This document shows, piece after piece, positions 24,786 to 33,566 of a stretch of 64,000 nt of DNA. Source of the stretch: Galbitalea sp036271795 (GTDB lineage: Bacteria > Actinomycetota > Actinomycetes > Actinomycetales > Microbacteriaceae); NCBI GenBank assembly GCA_036271795.1, contig DATAZY010000005.1, positions 32,881-96,880 on the forward strand, read 5' to 3'. The stretch's first letter is position 1, and every line of letters begins with the position of its first letter. The position numbers and the translations under genes are program-made. Under the pieces are notes generated by a model that was not told the origin of the DNA, did no database searches, and saw only the letters and a list, made by a program, of their open reading frames with translations.

Positions 24786-26525
24786 GTGCGATTTGTTCTC
24801 GCAATCATTTGTTTTGTCATTGCACTGGGCACCCTGGGCACGGGCGTCGCCGAGAAGACCTTTCTTGCTGGCCCGAGCCAGGTAACGCTGCACACCGTTT
24901 CGCGGTCCGCCGCGCCGGTCGTGGTAATCGATGGTGCGGCCCTTAACGCCTACAAACAAACCCAGACGGTGAAGCTGTCGGGTTCCCAGACGGCGTTCTC
25001 TGCGTACGGGCGCACCTCCGATGTGCTGGCCTGGGTTGGCGACGCGAAGTACAACGAGGTCAATCTCAACCCGAAGACCGGTGAGCTCCAGTCGACCTTC
25101 CATGATGGCAAGACCAGTACAGTTCCGAACCCCGCCGGCTCCGACCTGTGGTTACAGCAGTTCGTGTTCGGCCAGGCCACCGACTTCACGGCTCAGGTCC
25201 CGTCGACCATGTCGGTCATCGCGGTGTCAAACGGCAAGCTGCCCGCGCCATCCGATATCTCGCTGAGCTGGCCGCTGGATAACTCGACCCCCTGGGCTGC
25301 TCCGCTCATCCTCGTCGGTGGCATCGCGCTGGTTGTCGGCGTCATCCTGCTCCTGATCGCGTTCTATGATCTACGCCGCACGCGCGGCCCTCGGAGATCG
25401 CAGCCGCGCATGCCAAAGCTGCCTCGCCAGCCCCGCTACAAACCCAAGCGCCGCGAGATCACGGCGGCCAAGGGGCGTCGTTCGATTCGCAACTTTGTTG
25501 CTGTCGTTCCCACAATCGCGATCTCGGCGCTTCTGCTCGCCGGCTGCTCCGCCGTTCCGGCGCCGACCATTCCGACTCCGACTCCGACTTCGACGGACTC
25601 GCCACTCGCGGCCGACAACAAGATCCCTGCGGTAACTACACCGCAGCTACAGGAGATCGTGAAGAACATCGCCGCGACCGTCGAGACATCCGACGCCAAC
25701 TTCAACACGAAGCTGTTGAAGACGCGACTGGCGGGGCCGGCGCTCGATGAGCGTCTCGCGAACTACGACATCCGCAAGGCTCAGCCCTCGCTGCCGAAGT
25801 CGATTGCGATTCCATCCGGCACCATCTCGGTCAACCTGCCACAGGCGCAGGTAGGAAACGTCTGGCCACGAACCGTCTTCACGATCCTCAAGAGCAAGTC
25901 GAAGTCGTCATTGATCTACACGGCGCTCATGCTCATCCAGGACACCCCGCGGTCGAACTACAAGGTCAACTACGCGATGAACCTCGAGTCGCACACGTCG
26001 CCGCTCTATGTGGCCCCGGCAAAGGTCGGTACCACGCGACTCGACCCAACTTTCGGCTTCTTCAAGCTGAAGCCTTCTGACTTAGCCCTCGCCTACGGGG
26101 ACATCCTCGACAAAGACACGGCGAGCCCGTCGTACAAGTTGTTCCAGTCGAAAGGTGACACCTTCAGGACGCAGGTAGGCAAGGCGTCCAAGGCAGCCCA
26201 GGCCGCTCTGCTGCCGGCAACGGCGAGCCTGACTTACACGAACACCAACGGCGCGGGGCAGGTCATCGCGCTCGCAACTAACGACTCCGGGGCGATCGTT
26301 GCTGTAGACCTGAACGAGATCGAGACGGTGAAGCCGGTGCAGGCTGGCGCCGCCGTGAACGCCTCCGGAGCGGTGGCGGCGCTGATGGGTACGGTGACAT
26401 CGACCACCGGACTCGTCGCCATCTACGCCGACCAACTGCTCTTCTACGTGCCCGCCGTCGGCAAATCGAGCAAGATTGTATTGCTTGGCTACAGCCAGGG
26501 CCTCATCTCTGCAAAGGTAATTTAG
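24786..26525 (+). CDS. Conserved membrane protein with an internal lipobox
   Basis: This is a 579-residue protein that I do not recognise. It has an N-terminal membrane segment (residues 1-20), an extracellular domain, a second membrane segment near 175-200, a strongly basic cytoplasmic stretch, and a third hydrophobic segment ending LLLAGCSAVP, a typical lipobox with Cys at residue 254, followed by a low-complexity Thr-Pro linker and a 300-residue ectodomain. It looks like a membrane protein fused to a lipoprotein. GTG 24786 is supported by AAAGGAG. It overlaps the next gene by 1 nt. Confidence 0.75.
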   Translation: MRFVLAIICFVIALGTLGTGVAEKTFLAGPSQVTLHTVSRSAAPVVVIDGAALNAYKQTQTVKLSGSQTAFSAYGRTSDVLAWVGDAKYNEVNLNPKTGELQSTFHDGKTSTVPNPAGSDLWLQQFVFGQATDFTAQVPSTMSVIAVSNGKLPAPSDISLSWPLDNSTPWAAPLILVGGIALVVGVILLLIAFYDLRRTRGPRRSQPRMPKLPRQPRYKPKRREITAAKGRRSIRNFVAVVPTIAISALLLAGCSAVPAPTIPTPTPTSTDSPLAADNKIPAVTTPQLQEIVKNIAATVETSDANFNTKLLKTRLAGPALDERLANYDIRKAQPSLPKSIAIPSGTISVNLPQAQVGNVWPRTVFTILKSKSKSSLIYTALMLIQDTPRSNYKVNYAMNLESHTSPLYVAPAKVGTTRLDPTFGFFKLKPSDLALAYGDILDKDTASPSYKLFQSKGDTFRTQVGKASKAAQAALLPATASLTYTNTNGAGQVIALATNDSGAIVAVDLNEIETVKPVQAGAAVNASGAVAALMGTVTSTTGLVAIYADQLLFYVPAVGKSSKIVLLGYSQGLISAKVI

Positions 26526-27412
26526 TGGCGACAAACGTGCCCCCCATTTCCCCAGGAAGCCTCCGCGGGGCGGTTGACCTCTCCGGCCTGGTGAACCCGC
26601 GTCCTGCTCGTCCCGCTGGTTCCGTGGTTGCGGGGGCGTCGGCGACGGATTCGAGCTTCACCGAAGTTCTCGACCTGTCCAAGACTGTTCCGGTCATCGT
26701 GGAGTTCTACGGGCAGGGAATCGAGCCGGTTCTGGGCGGACTGATTGCGCAGTACGACGGCAGGCTCGCCCACGTCGTCGTGGATGGTGCCGCGAACCCC
26801 CAGCTCGCGCAAGCCTTCCAGGTGCAGCAGGTCCCGACGGTCGCGGCCGTGGTCGCCGGGCGCCCCGTCCAGCTCTTTGTCGGCGACTACCCGGAGGCCG
26901 AGGTTCGCCAGATCTTCGACCAGGTGCTCGAGCTGGCGAAGGAGCAAGGAGTTACCGGCACGCTACCCGCGGCTGACCCCAATGCGGCACCGGTCGAGGA
27001 GCCGCTGCCGCCGCACCACCAGGAAGCATTCGACGCAATTTCTTCCGGCGACTACGCGACGGCGATCGCCGAGTACAAGAAGGCGATAGCTCAGAACCCG
27101 CGCGACGCTCTCGCCGTCGCGGGACTCGCCCAGGTCTCCCTGCTCGAGAGGCTCGACGGGAAATCGGCCGACGACATCCGCTCGGCCGCCGTCGACGGCG
27201 GGCTCGACACTTCGCTGGCGCTCGCCGACCTCGAAATCAGTCTCGGCGACTCTGCCGCGGCGTTCGGCCTGCTTCTCGACTTATTTCCGTCGCAGGATGC
27301 CGCGGGCAAGAACTCCATCCGCACGCGCCTGCTCGACTACTTTGAGATCCTCGGCGCGGATGACCCCCAGGTCGCTCCTGCGCGTCGCCGACTGACGGGG
27401 TTGCTTTACTAG
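26525..27412 (+). CDS. Thioredoxin-fold TPR co-chaperone (CnoX/YbbN-like)
   Basis: This 295-residue protein has an N-terminal thioredoxin-like domain (about residues 45-145) and C-terminal TPR helices (about 160-290, including EAFDAISSGDYATAIAEYKK). The redox Cys-x-x-Cys is absent: the loop reads FYGQGIEPVL. Proteins of this layout act as holdases that pass clients to GroEL or DnaK. GTG 26525 overlaps the upstream stop (TAGTG), so expression is tied to the membrane/lipobox protein and its structured leader. Confidence 0.87.
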   Translation: MATNVPPISPGSLRGAVDLSGLVNPRPARPAGSVVAGASATDSSFTEVLDLSKTVPVIVEFYGQGIEPVLGGLIAQYDGRLAHVVVDGAANPQLAQAFQVQQVPTVAAVVAGRPVQLFVGDYPEAEVRQIFDQVLELAKEQGVTGTLPAADPNAAPVEEPLPPHHQEAFDAISSGDYATAIAEYKKAIAQNPRDALAVAGLAQVSLLERLDGKSADDIRSAAVDGGLDTSLALADLEISLGDSAAAFGLLLDLFPSQDAAGKNSIRTRLLDYFEILGADDPQVAPARRRLTGLLY

Positions 27413-27530
27413 CTGCCCGGCTCGCGTTTGTGCGCCATCGGCACGAGAGTGCCTTGGCGCCGGTGCTCATTTGGGCCGAGCGGGGACGTGCCCGAGGGGT
27501 GTGCATCCGATCGAGTTGTCGGAGCCGGTT

Positions 27531-27565
27531 TAGGCTGAGGCATGGAGCAGGTCGCGCGATGCTGA
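27531..27565 (+). promoter_or_regulatory. TAGGCT promoter with a seven-codon leaderless upstream ORF
   Basis: TAGGCT at 27531-27536 lies 11 nt before ATG 27542, which opens a seven-codon frame (MEQVARC) stopping at TGA 27563-27565. The ATG at 27559 of the following gene lies inside this short frame, 4 nt before its stop. No ribosome site precedes 27559. Translation of the short frame may feed ribosomes to the downstream start. A hairpin GGCAC-GAGA-GTGCC stands earlier in the 146-nt gap. Confidence 0.45.
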
Positions 27566-28056
27566 TCTACGGGCCGGTGGCCCTCCTGTTGCTGCTGTGT
27601 GTCATCGGTCCCATCCGGGGCAGAACCCTGAGCCGACTCGAACGTCTCGCGCCGGGAAGTATCGCGTTCACGATCTCGAACCGAAAGGTTTTTGGCGAGC
27701 GACTCGCGGTTGCTGCCGTCGGCACAGAACTGGGGAGGCGCGCAACCGGGCTGACCTCCGCACCGTGCGTGACCGCAGACACCCTAGGGCTGACCTTCTG
27801 GGACAACACCCCACTCGAACGCGTTGGCTCCCTCGATTGGAGCCGCATCCCGAGCCTTGAGGTCGGAGAGCTGCAGACGCCGTTCCGGCGGTGGTCGTCA
27901 TCCGCGATTCTGCTTCAGGTTACGGTCGGCAAGGGAGTCGTCGTCGTCCCGCTGTTGTCGCCGAATGGGACGCGCGGGATATCCGGCTCCCGTCGCGAGA
28001 GCCGGTATCTTCTCGGACTGCTCGAGACTCTGCGCACGACTAGCGTCGTGGTCTAG
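27559..28056 (+). CDS. Membrane protein of unknown function, related to the next gene
   Basis: This 165-residue protein has one N-terminal membrane segment (LIYGPVALLLLLCVIGPI) and then a soluble domain of about 130 residues. The pattern LERLAPGSIAFTI ... LGLTFWDNTPLERVGSLDWSRIP parallels the C-terminal half of the next gene product (LDPQSLVFTI ... KGLSLWNGRPPEQFGFIPWSWIT), so the two share a domain that I cannot name. An in-frame extension upstream has no good start codon. No function is proposed. Confidence 0.65.
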   Translation: MLIYGPVALLLLLCVIGPIRGRTLSRLERLAPGSIAFTISNRKVFGERLAVAAVGTELGRRATGLTSAPCVTADTLGLTFWDNTPLERVGSLDWSRIPSLEVGELQTPFRRWSSSAILLQVTVGKGVVVVPLLSPNGTRGISGSRRESRYLLGLLETLRTTSVVV

Positions 28057-28090
28057 CGCATCGCGTTGCACGATTGGCGGGCCAGGTCAA

Positions 28091-28096
28091 TAGAGT
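28091..28096 (+). promoter_or_regulatory. -10 hexamer, leaderless promoter of the 28103 gene
   Basis: TAGAGT is exactly 12 nt before ATG 28103. Confidence 0.5.
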
Positions 28097-28102
28097 TTCG
28101 CC

Positions 28103-29125
28103 ATGACGTCGACGGATGGCCGCTCGCGGCTACTGCCTGGACCGAGTGCCTTTAGCCTGAGCCGTTCACTCACGGTCGTCGGTGTTGCTGTCGTGCTGAG
28201 CTATGTCCCGTCGCTCATCGCTACGATCACCAACCGTTTGCAGGACGACCTTTGGTGGTGGGTCATCGCGCCGGCAGCGGGGATGGTTGCGCTGTTGGTC
28301 CTCCAAGTGTTGACCAGCCGCGCCACGAAACGCGAGGTCGCCGCTGGTTATACAAGCCTCCGCACGGCGCATGTTGAGCTTGATCAACTCGATCCCCGAT
28401 CCGGTGAGGTGGTTCGAAAGGCGGGCGAGCCATATCTGTCCCGGCGTCGGCCCGTCCCGGAATTCGCGTCAACTGTCGACGCGCAGCCGCGGGCGTCATC
28501 GCCTCGGCCGAGTTTCGTTCGGCGCGCCTCGAACGTTGCGATACGTGTCGGCGGGTCGGTTGGCGTTCTTGTCGTGGGCTCAATCATCTGGGGGTCGAAG
28601 GATTCTGCCGTAGCGGCATGGAGTTGGGTAATCGCGGCAATCGCGCTAGTGGCCTGGGTGATTGGACTGGCAATTGGTGCGGGCGTGAACAGGTCGCGCC
28701 TGGCGGCGATAACTGCATTAGATCCGCAGTCGCTCGTTTTTACGATCATTTCGGCAGACCAATTCGATGACGCATTCGTCGAAATTGCGCCGGACTCCGC
28801 CCCGCGGTATGCCCCTGTGACACTCGGTGCATCGGCATCGCAGAAGGGGCTATCGCTCTGGAACGGTCGACCACCTGAGCAGTTCGGGTTCATTCCATGG
28901 TCGTGGATTACGAGCATTCAGGTTGACACTATCTATCGCAACCGCGCCACCTATCCTTCGGTTCTTCTCTCGGTCAGGGATCCCGAAGTCGGCAAACTTG
29001 TCGCCCTGCCGTTGCCCAACCCCAACGCCGATCTGTTGCCTTTGCCATCAAAAGCGGAAGCAACGTGGATTGCGTCCGAACTGAACCAGCTGCGCACCAG
29101 CTCCACAACCGCGCGACTGATCTAG
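28103..29125 (+). CDS. Membrane protein of unknown function with a duplicated-type C-terminal domain
   Basis: This is a 340-residue protein with membrane helices near residues 20-45, 52-75, 155-175 and 180-205, separated by a basic cytoplasmic segment (YLSRRRPVPEF ... RPSFVRRASN). The C-terminal 130 residues are soluble and resemble the only domain of the preceding gene product, including the pattern FGFIPWSWITSIQV. I do not recognise the family. The pair may be PH-like membrane-associated domains, judging from the beta-rich pattern, but this is a guess. Its promoter is separate and leaderless. Confidence 0.7.
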   Translation: MTSTDGRSRLLPGPSAFSLSRSLTVVGVAVVLSYVPSLIATITNRLQDDLWWWVIAPAAGMVALLVLQVLTSRATKREVAAGYTSLRTAHVELDQLDPRSGEVVRKAGEPYLSRRRPVPEFASTVDAQPRASSPRPSFVRRASNVAIRVGGSVGVLVVGSIIWGSKDSAVAAWSWVIAAIALVAWVIGLAIGAGVNRSRLAAITALDPQSLVFTIISADQFDDAFVEIAPDSAPRYAPVTLGASASQKGLSLWNGRPPEQFGFIPWSWITSIQVDTIYRNRATYPSVLLSVRDPEVGKLVALPLPNPNADLLPLPSKAEATWIASELNQLRTSSTTARLI

Positions 29126-29133
29126 CCGCTTGT

Positions 29134-29196
29134 CTGCCCCCGCCGGGAACTTCTGCGCCCGTTCGAGCGGGGGCAAAGGTTCCGTACGGGGGCCAG
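29134..29196. repeat. Nested palindromic intergenic repeat, copy 2
   Basis: This is a decayed second copy of the element at 13563-13628. The middle 28 nt (29151-29178) match copy 1 at all but a few positions, and the right arm keeps GTTCCGTACGGGGGC while the left arm has diverged. It lies between the convergent ends of the 28103 gene and glgB and could act as a two-way terminator. Confidence 0.65.
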
Positions 29197-29200
29197 CGCG

Positions 29201-31462
29201 CTAACGGCGGAGCTTCAGCCAGAGGCCGGCGAGCGGCGGCAGGGTCAGCTCCGCGGATGCCGGTCGACCCGCCCACGGCTCATCCACCGCGTGCACGACG
29301 CCGAAGTTGCCGATTCCCGATCCGCCGAACTCGGTGGCATCCGTGTTCAGGATCTCGTCCCACTCACCGGCGAACGGTAGGCCGACTCGGTATGGGCCGA
29401 CCGGATTCCCACTGAAATTCATCAGGATGGCGATCGGCTGGCCATCCGTTGACCAGCGCAGGAACGAAACGACGTTGTGCTCAGAGTCGCCGCCGTCGAG
29501 CCACTCGAAACCGGCAGGGGAGTTGTCCTGCTGCCAGAGTGCACCCTCCGCGCGATAGACGCGGTTGAGCTGGCCTACCAGCGTGAGCAGTCCGCGGTGA
29601 GCGGGCTGGTCCAGAATCCACCAGTCGAGCGAACGCTCCTCGCTCCACTCCGAGGGCTGGCCAAATTCGGACCCCATGAACAGGAGTTGCTTACCGGGAT
29701 GCGCCCACATGAACGAGAGATACGCGCGCACGTTCGCGAGCTTCTGCCACTGGTCGCCCGGCATCTTGGTGAGCAGCGAGCCCTTGCCGTACACAACCTC
29801 GTCGTGACTGATGGGGAGGATGAAGTTCTCGCTGAACGCGTACAGGAAGCTGAACGTAATCTCATTGTGGTGATACGAGCGGTACATCGGGTCTTCTTCG
29901 ATGTATTGCAGGCTGTCGTGCATCCACCCCATATTCCACTTCAGGCCGAACCCGAGCCCACCCTCAGAGGTCGGATGCGTGACACCCGGATACGAGGTCG
30001 ACTCCTCGGCAGCCATAACGATGCCCGGATTGCGCTTGTAAGCCGTCGCATTGACCTCCTGCAGGAAGCTGATCGCCTCGAGATTCTCGCGCCCGCCATT
30101 GATGTTGGGCTCCCACTCGCCCGCCTCGCGCGAGTAGTCAAGATACAGAATGGATGCCACGGCGTCGACGCGCAGGCCGTCGATGTGGAATTCCTCGAGC
30201 CAGTACAGGGCGTTAGCGACGAGAAAGTTACGCACCTGTGAGTCGCCGAAGTTGAAGATGTAGGTCCCCCAGTCCTTGTGCTCGCCGCGGCGGGGATCCG
30301 AGTGCTCGTAGAGCGCCTGGCCGTCGAATCGGCCGAGCGCCCACTTGTCCTTGGGGAAGTGGCCGGGGACCCAATCCATGATCACGCCAATGGATGCCTG
30401 GTGCAGCCGGTCGATCAGATACTTGAGGTCATCCGGATGCCCGAACCGGCTCGTGGGTGCGTAGTACCCGGTCACCTGGTAGCCCCACGACGGACCGTAC
30501 GGATGCTCGGCGAGCGGCATGAACTCGACATGGGTGAAGCCGGTCTCGTGAATATATTCGATGAGCTGGTCGGCCAGTTCGCGATAGCCGAGGCCCGCGC
30601 GCCAGGAGCCGAGATGCATCTCGTAGACGCTCATGGCAGCGTTGTGTGGGTCGTGCGCGGCACGTTGGGCGAGCCATCCCGAGTCCGACCAGACGTACTT
30701 CGATTCGCCGACTACCGATGCTGTGGCCGGGGGTCGTTCCGTGTATCTCGCCATCGGGTCGGCACGAGTCACCCACTCACCCACAGTCGTCTGGATCTCG
30801 AACTTGTACGCACTTCCGGGCATGAGGCCGGGAACGAAGAGCTCCCAGACGCCAACATCGTCGAGACGGCGCATCGCCCACAATTCGCCGTTCCACCCGT
30901 TGAAATCGCCAACCACGCGAACCGCCTTGGCGTGTGGCGCCCAGACGCTGAAGGAGGTTCCCACCACATCCTCGTGTGGGCGAAAGTGCGCCCCGAGGGC
31001 GTCCCACAGCTGCTCGTGCCTGCCCTGCCCCCAGAGGTAGAGGTCGACCTCGCCGACGGAGGGCACGAACCGGTATGGATCGTCCGTCGTCCAGTCCGGC
31101 GCACCCTCGTAGGTCGCCTCGAGTGTGTACGCTTGGCCGAGACCCGGTGCGAAGCCCTGCCACAACCCTTGATCCACGTGTGCGAGGTCTACCCGGCCCC
31201 CATCGGCGCGGATGGCGGTAACCGTTGCCGCCAGCGGTCGAACCGCGCGAATCACGAATCCGCCGTCGACCGGATGCTGTCCGAGCGTGGCGTGCGGCCG
31301 CGGGTGGTATCCGCCGACGATCGCCGCGATGAGTCCGGGGTCGAGCGGCGGGAGTTCGATTGTCGAATCGACGGAGACGGGTCCTTCGACCCCTGAGCGC
31401 TCCACGCTCCCTGAGCTTGTCGAAGGGCGCTTCGCAGGTGACTTCTTCGGCTCCACCATCAT
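29201..31462 (-). CDS. glgB: 1,4-alpha-glucan branching enzyme
   Basis: This 753-residue GH13 enzyme makes alpha-1,6 branches in glycogen or in GlgE-derived glucan. N-terminal beta-sandwich (CBM48-like) regions precede the barrel. Catalytic positions are visible: the Asp of DGLRVDAVASILY, the Glu of IVMAAEESTSYPG and the Asp of PISHDEVVYGKGSL. Residues 13-27 (PSTSSGSVERSGVEG) are encoded by a dispersed palindromic repeat and are not part of the family. ATG 31462 overlaps the glgE stop as ATGA, so the two are coupled. Confidence 0.96.
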   Translation of the reverse strand: MMVEPKKSPAKRPSTSSGSVERSGVEGPVSVDSTIELPPLDPGLIAAIVGGYHPRPHATLGQHPVDGGFVIRAVRPLAATVTAIRADGGRVDLAHVDQGLWQGFAPGLGQAYTLEATYEGAPDWTTDDPYRFVPSVGEVDLYLWGQGRHEQLWDALGAHFRPHEDVVGTSFSVWAPHAKAVRVVGDFNGWNGELWAMRRLDDVGVWELFVPGLMPGSAYKFEIQTTVGEWVTRADPMARYTERPPATASVVGESKYVWSDSGWLAQRAAHDPHNAAMSVYEMHLGSWRAGLGYRELADQLIEYIHETGFTHVEFMPLAEHPYGPSWGYQVTGYYAPTSRFGHPDDLKYLIDRLHQASIGVIMDWVPGHFPKDKWALGRFDGQALYEHSDPRRGEHKDWGTYIFNFGDSQVRNFLVANALYWLEEFHIDGLRVDAVASILYLDYSREAGEWEPNINGGRENLEAISFLQEVNATAYKRNPGIVMAAEESTSYPGVTHPTSEGGLGFGLKWNMGWMHDSLQYIEEDPMYRSYHHNEITFSFLYAFSENFILPISHDEVVYGKGSLLTKMPGDQWQKLANVRAYLSFMWAHPGKQLLFMGSEFGQPSEWSEERSLDWWILDQPAHRGLLTLVGQLNRVYRAEGALWQQDNSPAGFEWLDGGDSEHNVVSFLRWSTDGQPIAILMNFSGNPVGPYRVGLPFAGEWDEILNTDATEFGGSGIGNFGVVHAVDEPWAGRPASAELTLPPLAGLWLKLRR
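31383..31426. repeat. Dispersed repeat inserted in the glgB reading frame
   Basis: CCTTCGAC (31383-31390) and GTCGAAGG (31419-31426) bound a 44-nt unit. Its right part, CGCTCCCTGAGCTTGTCGAA at 31405-31424, is identical over 20 nt to 11523-11542 in the rpsB leader. Here it is translated as part of the GlgB N-terminus without breaking the frame. Confidence 0.7.
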
Positions 31463-33495
31463 CGTGCCTTTCCGTAGTTGACGCTCAGAACGTGCACGGG
31501 CTGGACGAACGCATCGAGTCGTACGTAGTTGTGCTCACCCCAGATGAACTGCTGCCCGCTCAGCAGGTCGACCACGTCGAAGGGCGCGCCGATTTCGAGA
31601 CCGAACTTCGACGCATCCAAGTGCACCGTCGTCGCACGCACCGAATGCGGATCGACGTTGGCCACCACAATGATCCCGTCGCTCACACCGGACTCGGTGA
31701 AACCTCCATCCAGAAATTTCGAGTAGACGAGGATCGCGTCGTCGTCGCTCCAGTGCAGGTCCAGATTGCGCAGCTGGCGGAGCGCAGGATGCGTCGCCCG
31801 AATGCGGTTGAGCTCCGTCAGGTAGGGCGCGAGCGACCTGCCCAACTTTTCGGCCTTCGCGAAGTCCCGAGGGCGATACTCGTACTTCTCGTTGTCGATG
31901 TTCTCTTCGCTGCCCGGGCGCGCGACATCCTCGTACAGTTCGAAGCCGGAGTAGACGCCCCACACCGGGGCAGCAGTCGCGGCCAGCGTCGCGCGAATCT
32001 TGTAGGCCGGGACGCCGCCGAACTGCAGGTACTCTGTCAGGATGTCCGGGGTGTTGACGAACAGGTTGGGCCGGTAGAACGCGCTCCAGTCGTCGCTGAT
32101 CTGTCCAAAGAATTCCTCGAGCTCGGCCTTGGTGTTGCGCCAGGTGAAGTACGAGTACGACTGCTGGAAGCCGGCGCCGGCGAGCGACTGCATCAGCGCA
32201 GGTCGCGTGAAAGCCTCGGCGAGAAACACGACATCCGGATACTCGGTGCCGATTTCCCAGAGTAGCCATTCCCAGAAATCGAGCGGCTTGGTGTGCGGAT
32301 TGTCGACGCGGAAGATTCGGATGCCCAGCCCGATCCAGTACTTCACAATCCGCAGAATCTCCACGCGTATCCCAATTGGGTCGTTGTCGAAGTTGAGCGG
32401 GTAGATGTCCTGGTACTTTTTCGGCGGGTTCTCCGCGTACGCGATCGATCCGTCGGGCCTGGTGGTGAACCATTCCGGGTGTTCGGTAACCCACGGATGA
32501 TCCGGGGAGCACTGCAGCGCGAGGTCGATCGCGACTTCCAGGCCGTTCTTCGCTGCTGCCCGCACGAAGGAGGTGAAGTCGGCGACGGTTCCGAGATCGG
32601 GGTGGATAGCGTCGTGGCCGCCGGCGGGGCTCCCGATCGCCCACGGCGATCCCGGGTCGCCCGGTCCCGCGGTGAGCGAGTTGTTGGGTCCCTTGCGAAA
32701 GCTGAAGCCGATCGGATGGATGGGCGGGAGGTACAGGACATCGAATCCCATTGCGGCGACGCCGGGCAGCCGCGTGGCCGCTGTCGCGAAAGTACCGGAT
32801 TCCCAGGTGCCATCCGCGTTCTTCGTTGCGCCGATGCTGCGCGGGAAGAACTCATACCAATTGCCAACGCCCGCGCGTTCCCGTTCGACACACACGGTGT
32901 ACTGCTCGCTTATCGTCTCGAGGCTTGTGAGCGGTTTCGCGGCGACGGCGGCCGTCAGTGTTGCGTCGTGGGCGGCAGCCAGGCGGGCCTCGGCAGCGAG
33001 GGTGGGATCCGCGAACGCGGCCGCGGCTTCCTTGATGGCTTTTCGCGTACCCGCGCGCGCGAGAAGCTCCAGCCCTTCCTCGAAGACGAGTTCGACATCC
33101 TGCGCCAGCGGGATCTTGATGTCGGCGTCGTGCAGCCAGCTCGCCCAGTCGTCGCCCCAGGCCTGAACCCGGAACCGCCACGTGCCCACGGTGTCGAGTT
33201 TGGCGAGCACCTCCCAGCGGTCGGTTCCGGGCGCACCTGCGGCCATCCGATACTGCGTCTGCTTGCCGTCCGGGTCAACGAGCAGCAGCTCGACGCCGAT
33301 GAGGTCGTGGCCTTCGCGAAACACGGTCGCGCCAAACGGGACAACCTCGCCGGCGAAGGCCTTCGCCGGCCACCGATTCTCAGGCTGGACGGGCGAAAGG
33401 TCGCGGATCGGGATTCGCCCGATGTGCGCGGAAAACTCGGGTGCTGCACCAGTGCTCGCGCTTGCGGCCGCGATCGTGGATTCGTCTGTAGCCAC
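31459..33495 (-). CDS. glgE: Maltose-1-phosphate maltosyltransferase GlgE
   Basis: This 678-residue GH13 enzyme transfers maltose from alpha-maltose-1-phosphate to growing alpha-1,4-glucan. The N-terminal domains carry RIPIRDLSPVQPENRWPAKA; the barrel shows the nucleophile in IRIFRVDNPHTKP and the acid/base Glu in VVFLAEAFTRP; the C-terminal beta domain is present. The GTG at 33495 has TAGCGT exactly 12 nt upstream on the minus strand, so the glgE-glgB operon is likely leaderless. No treS, pep2 or glgM is in the window, so the source of maltose-1-phosphate must be encoded elsewhere. Confidence 0.95.
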   Translation of the reverse strand: MATDESTIAAASASTGAAPEFSAHIGRIPIRDLSPVQPENRWPAKAFAGEVVPFGATVFREGHDLIGVELLLVDPDGKQTQYRMAAGAPGTDRWEVLAKLDTVGTWRFRVQAWGDDWASWLHDADIKIPLAQDVELVFEEGLELLARAGTRKAIKEAAAAFADPTLAAEARLAAAHDATLTAAVAAKPLTSLETISEQYTVCVERERAGVGNWYEFFPRSIGATKNADGTWESGTFATAATRLPGVAAMGFDVLYLPPIHPIGFSFRKGPNNSLTAGPGDPGSPWAIGSPAGGHDAIHPDLGTVADFTSFVRAAAKNGLEVAIDLALQCSPDHPWVTEHPEWFTTRPDGSIAYAENPPKKYQDIYPLNFDNDPIGIRVEILRIVKYWIGLGIRIFRVDNPHTKPLDFWEWLLWEIGTEYPDVVFLAEAFTRPALMQSLAGAGFQQSYSYFTWRNTKAELEEFFGQISDDWSAFYRPNLFVNTPDILTEYLQFGGVPAYKIRATLAATAAPVWGVYSGFELYEDVARPGSEENIDNEKYEYRPRDFAKAEKLGRSLAPYLTELNRIRATHPALRQLRNLDLHWSDDDAILVYSKFLDGGFTESGVSDGIIVVANVDPHSVRATTVHLDASKFGLEIGAPFDVVDLLSGQQFIWGEHNYVRLDAFVQPVHVLSVNYGKAR

Positions 33496-33501
33496 AATTC
33501 A

Positions 33502-33507
33502 ACGCTA
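33502..33507 (-). promoter_or_regulatory. -10 hexamer, leaderless promoter of glgE-glgB
   Basis: On the minus strand TAGCGT (33507 down to 33502) stands exactly 12 nt before GTG 33495, so glgE has its own promoter despite following the InlB-repeat gene. Confidence 0.55.
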
Positions 33508-33566
33508 CCGCGATTAGCTGTCGCGGCGAATGTGGCCGATGCAGTTCTCTTTCGACGCCGCCATCA

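Noticed and set aside
24636..25103. Minus-strand 155-codon open frame over the structured leader
   Set aside because: It is antisense to a leader and gene start, with no ribosome site or recognisable product.
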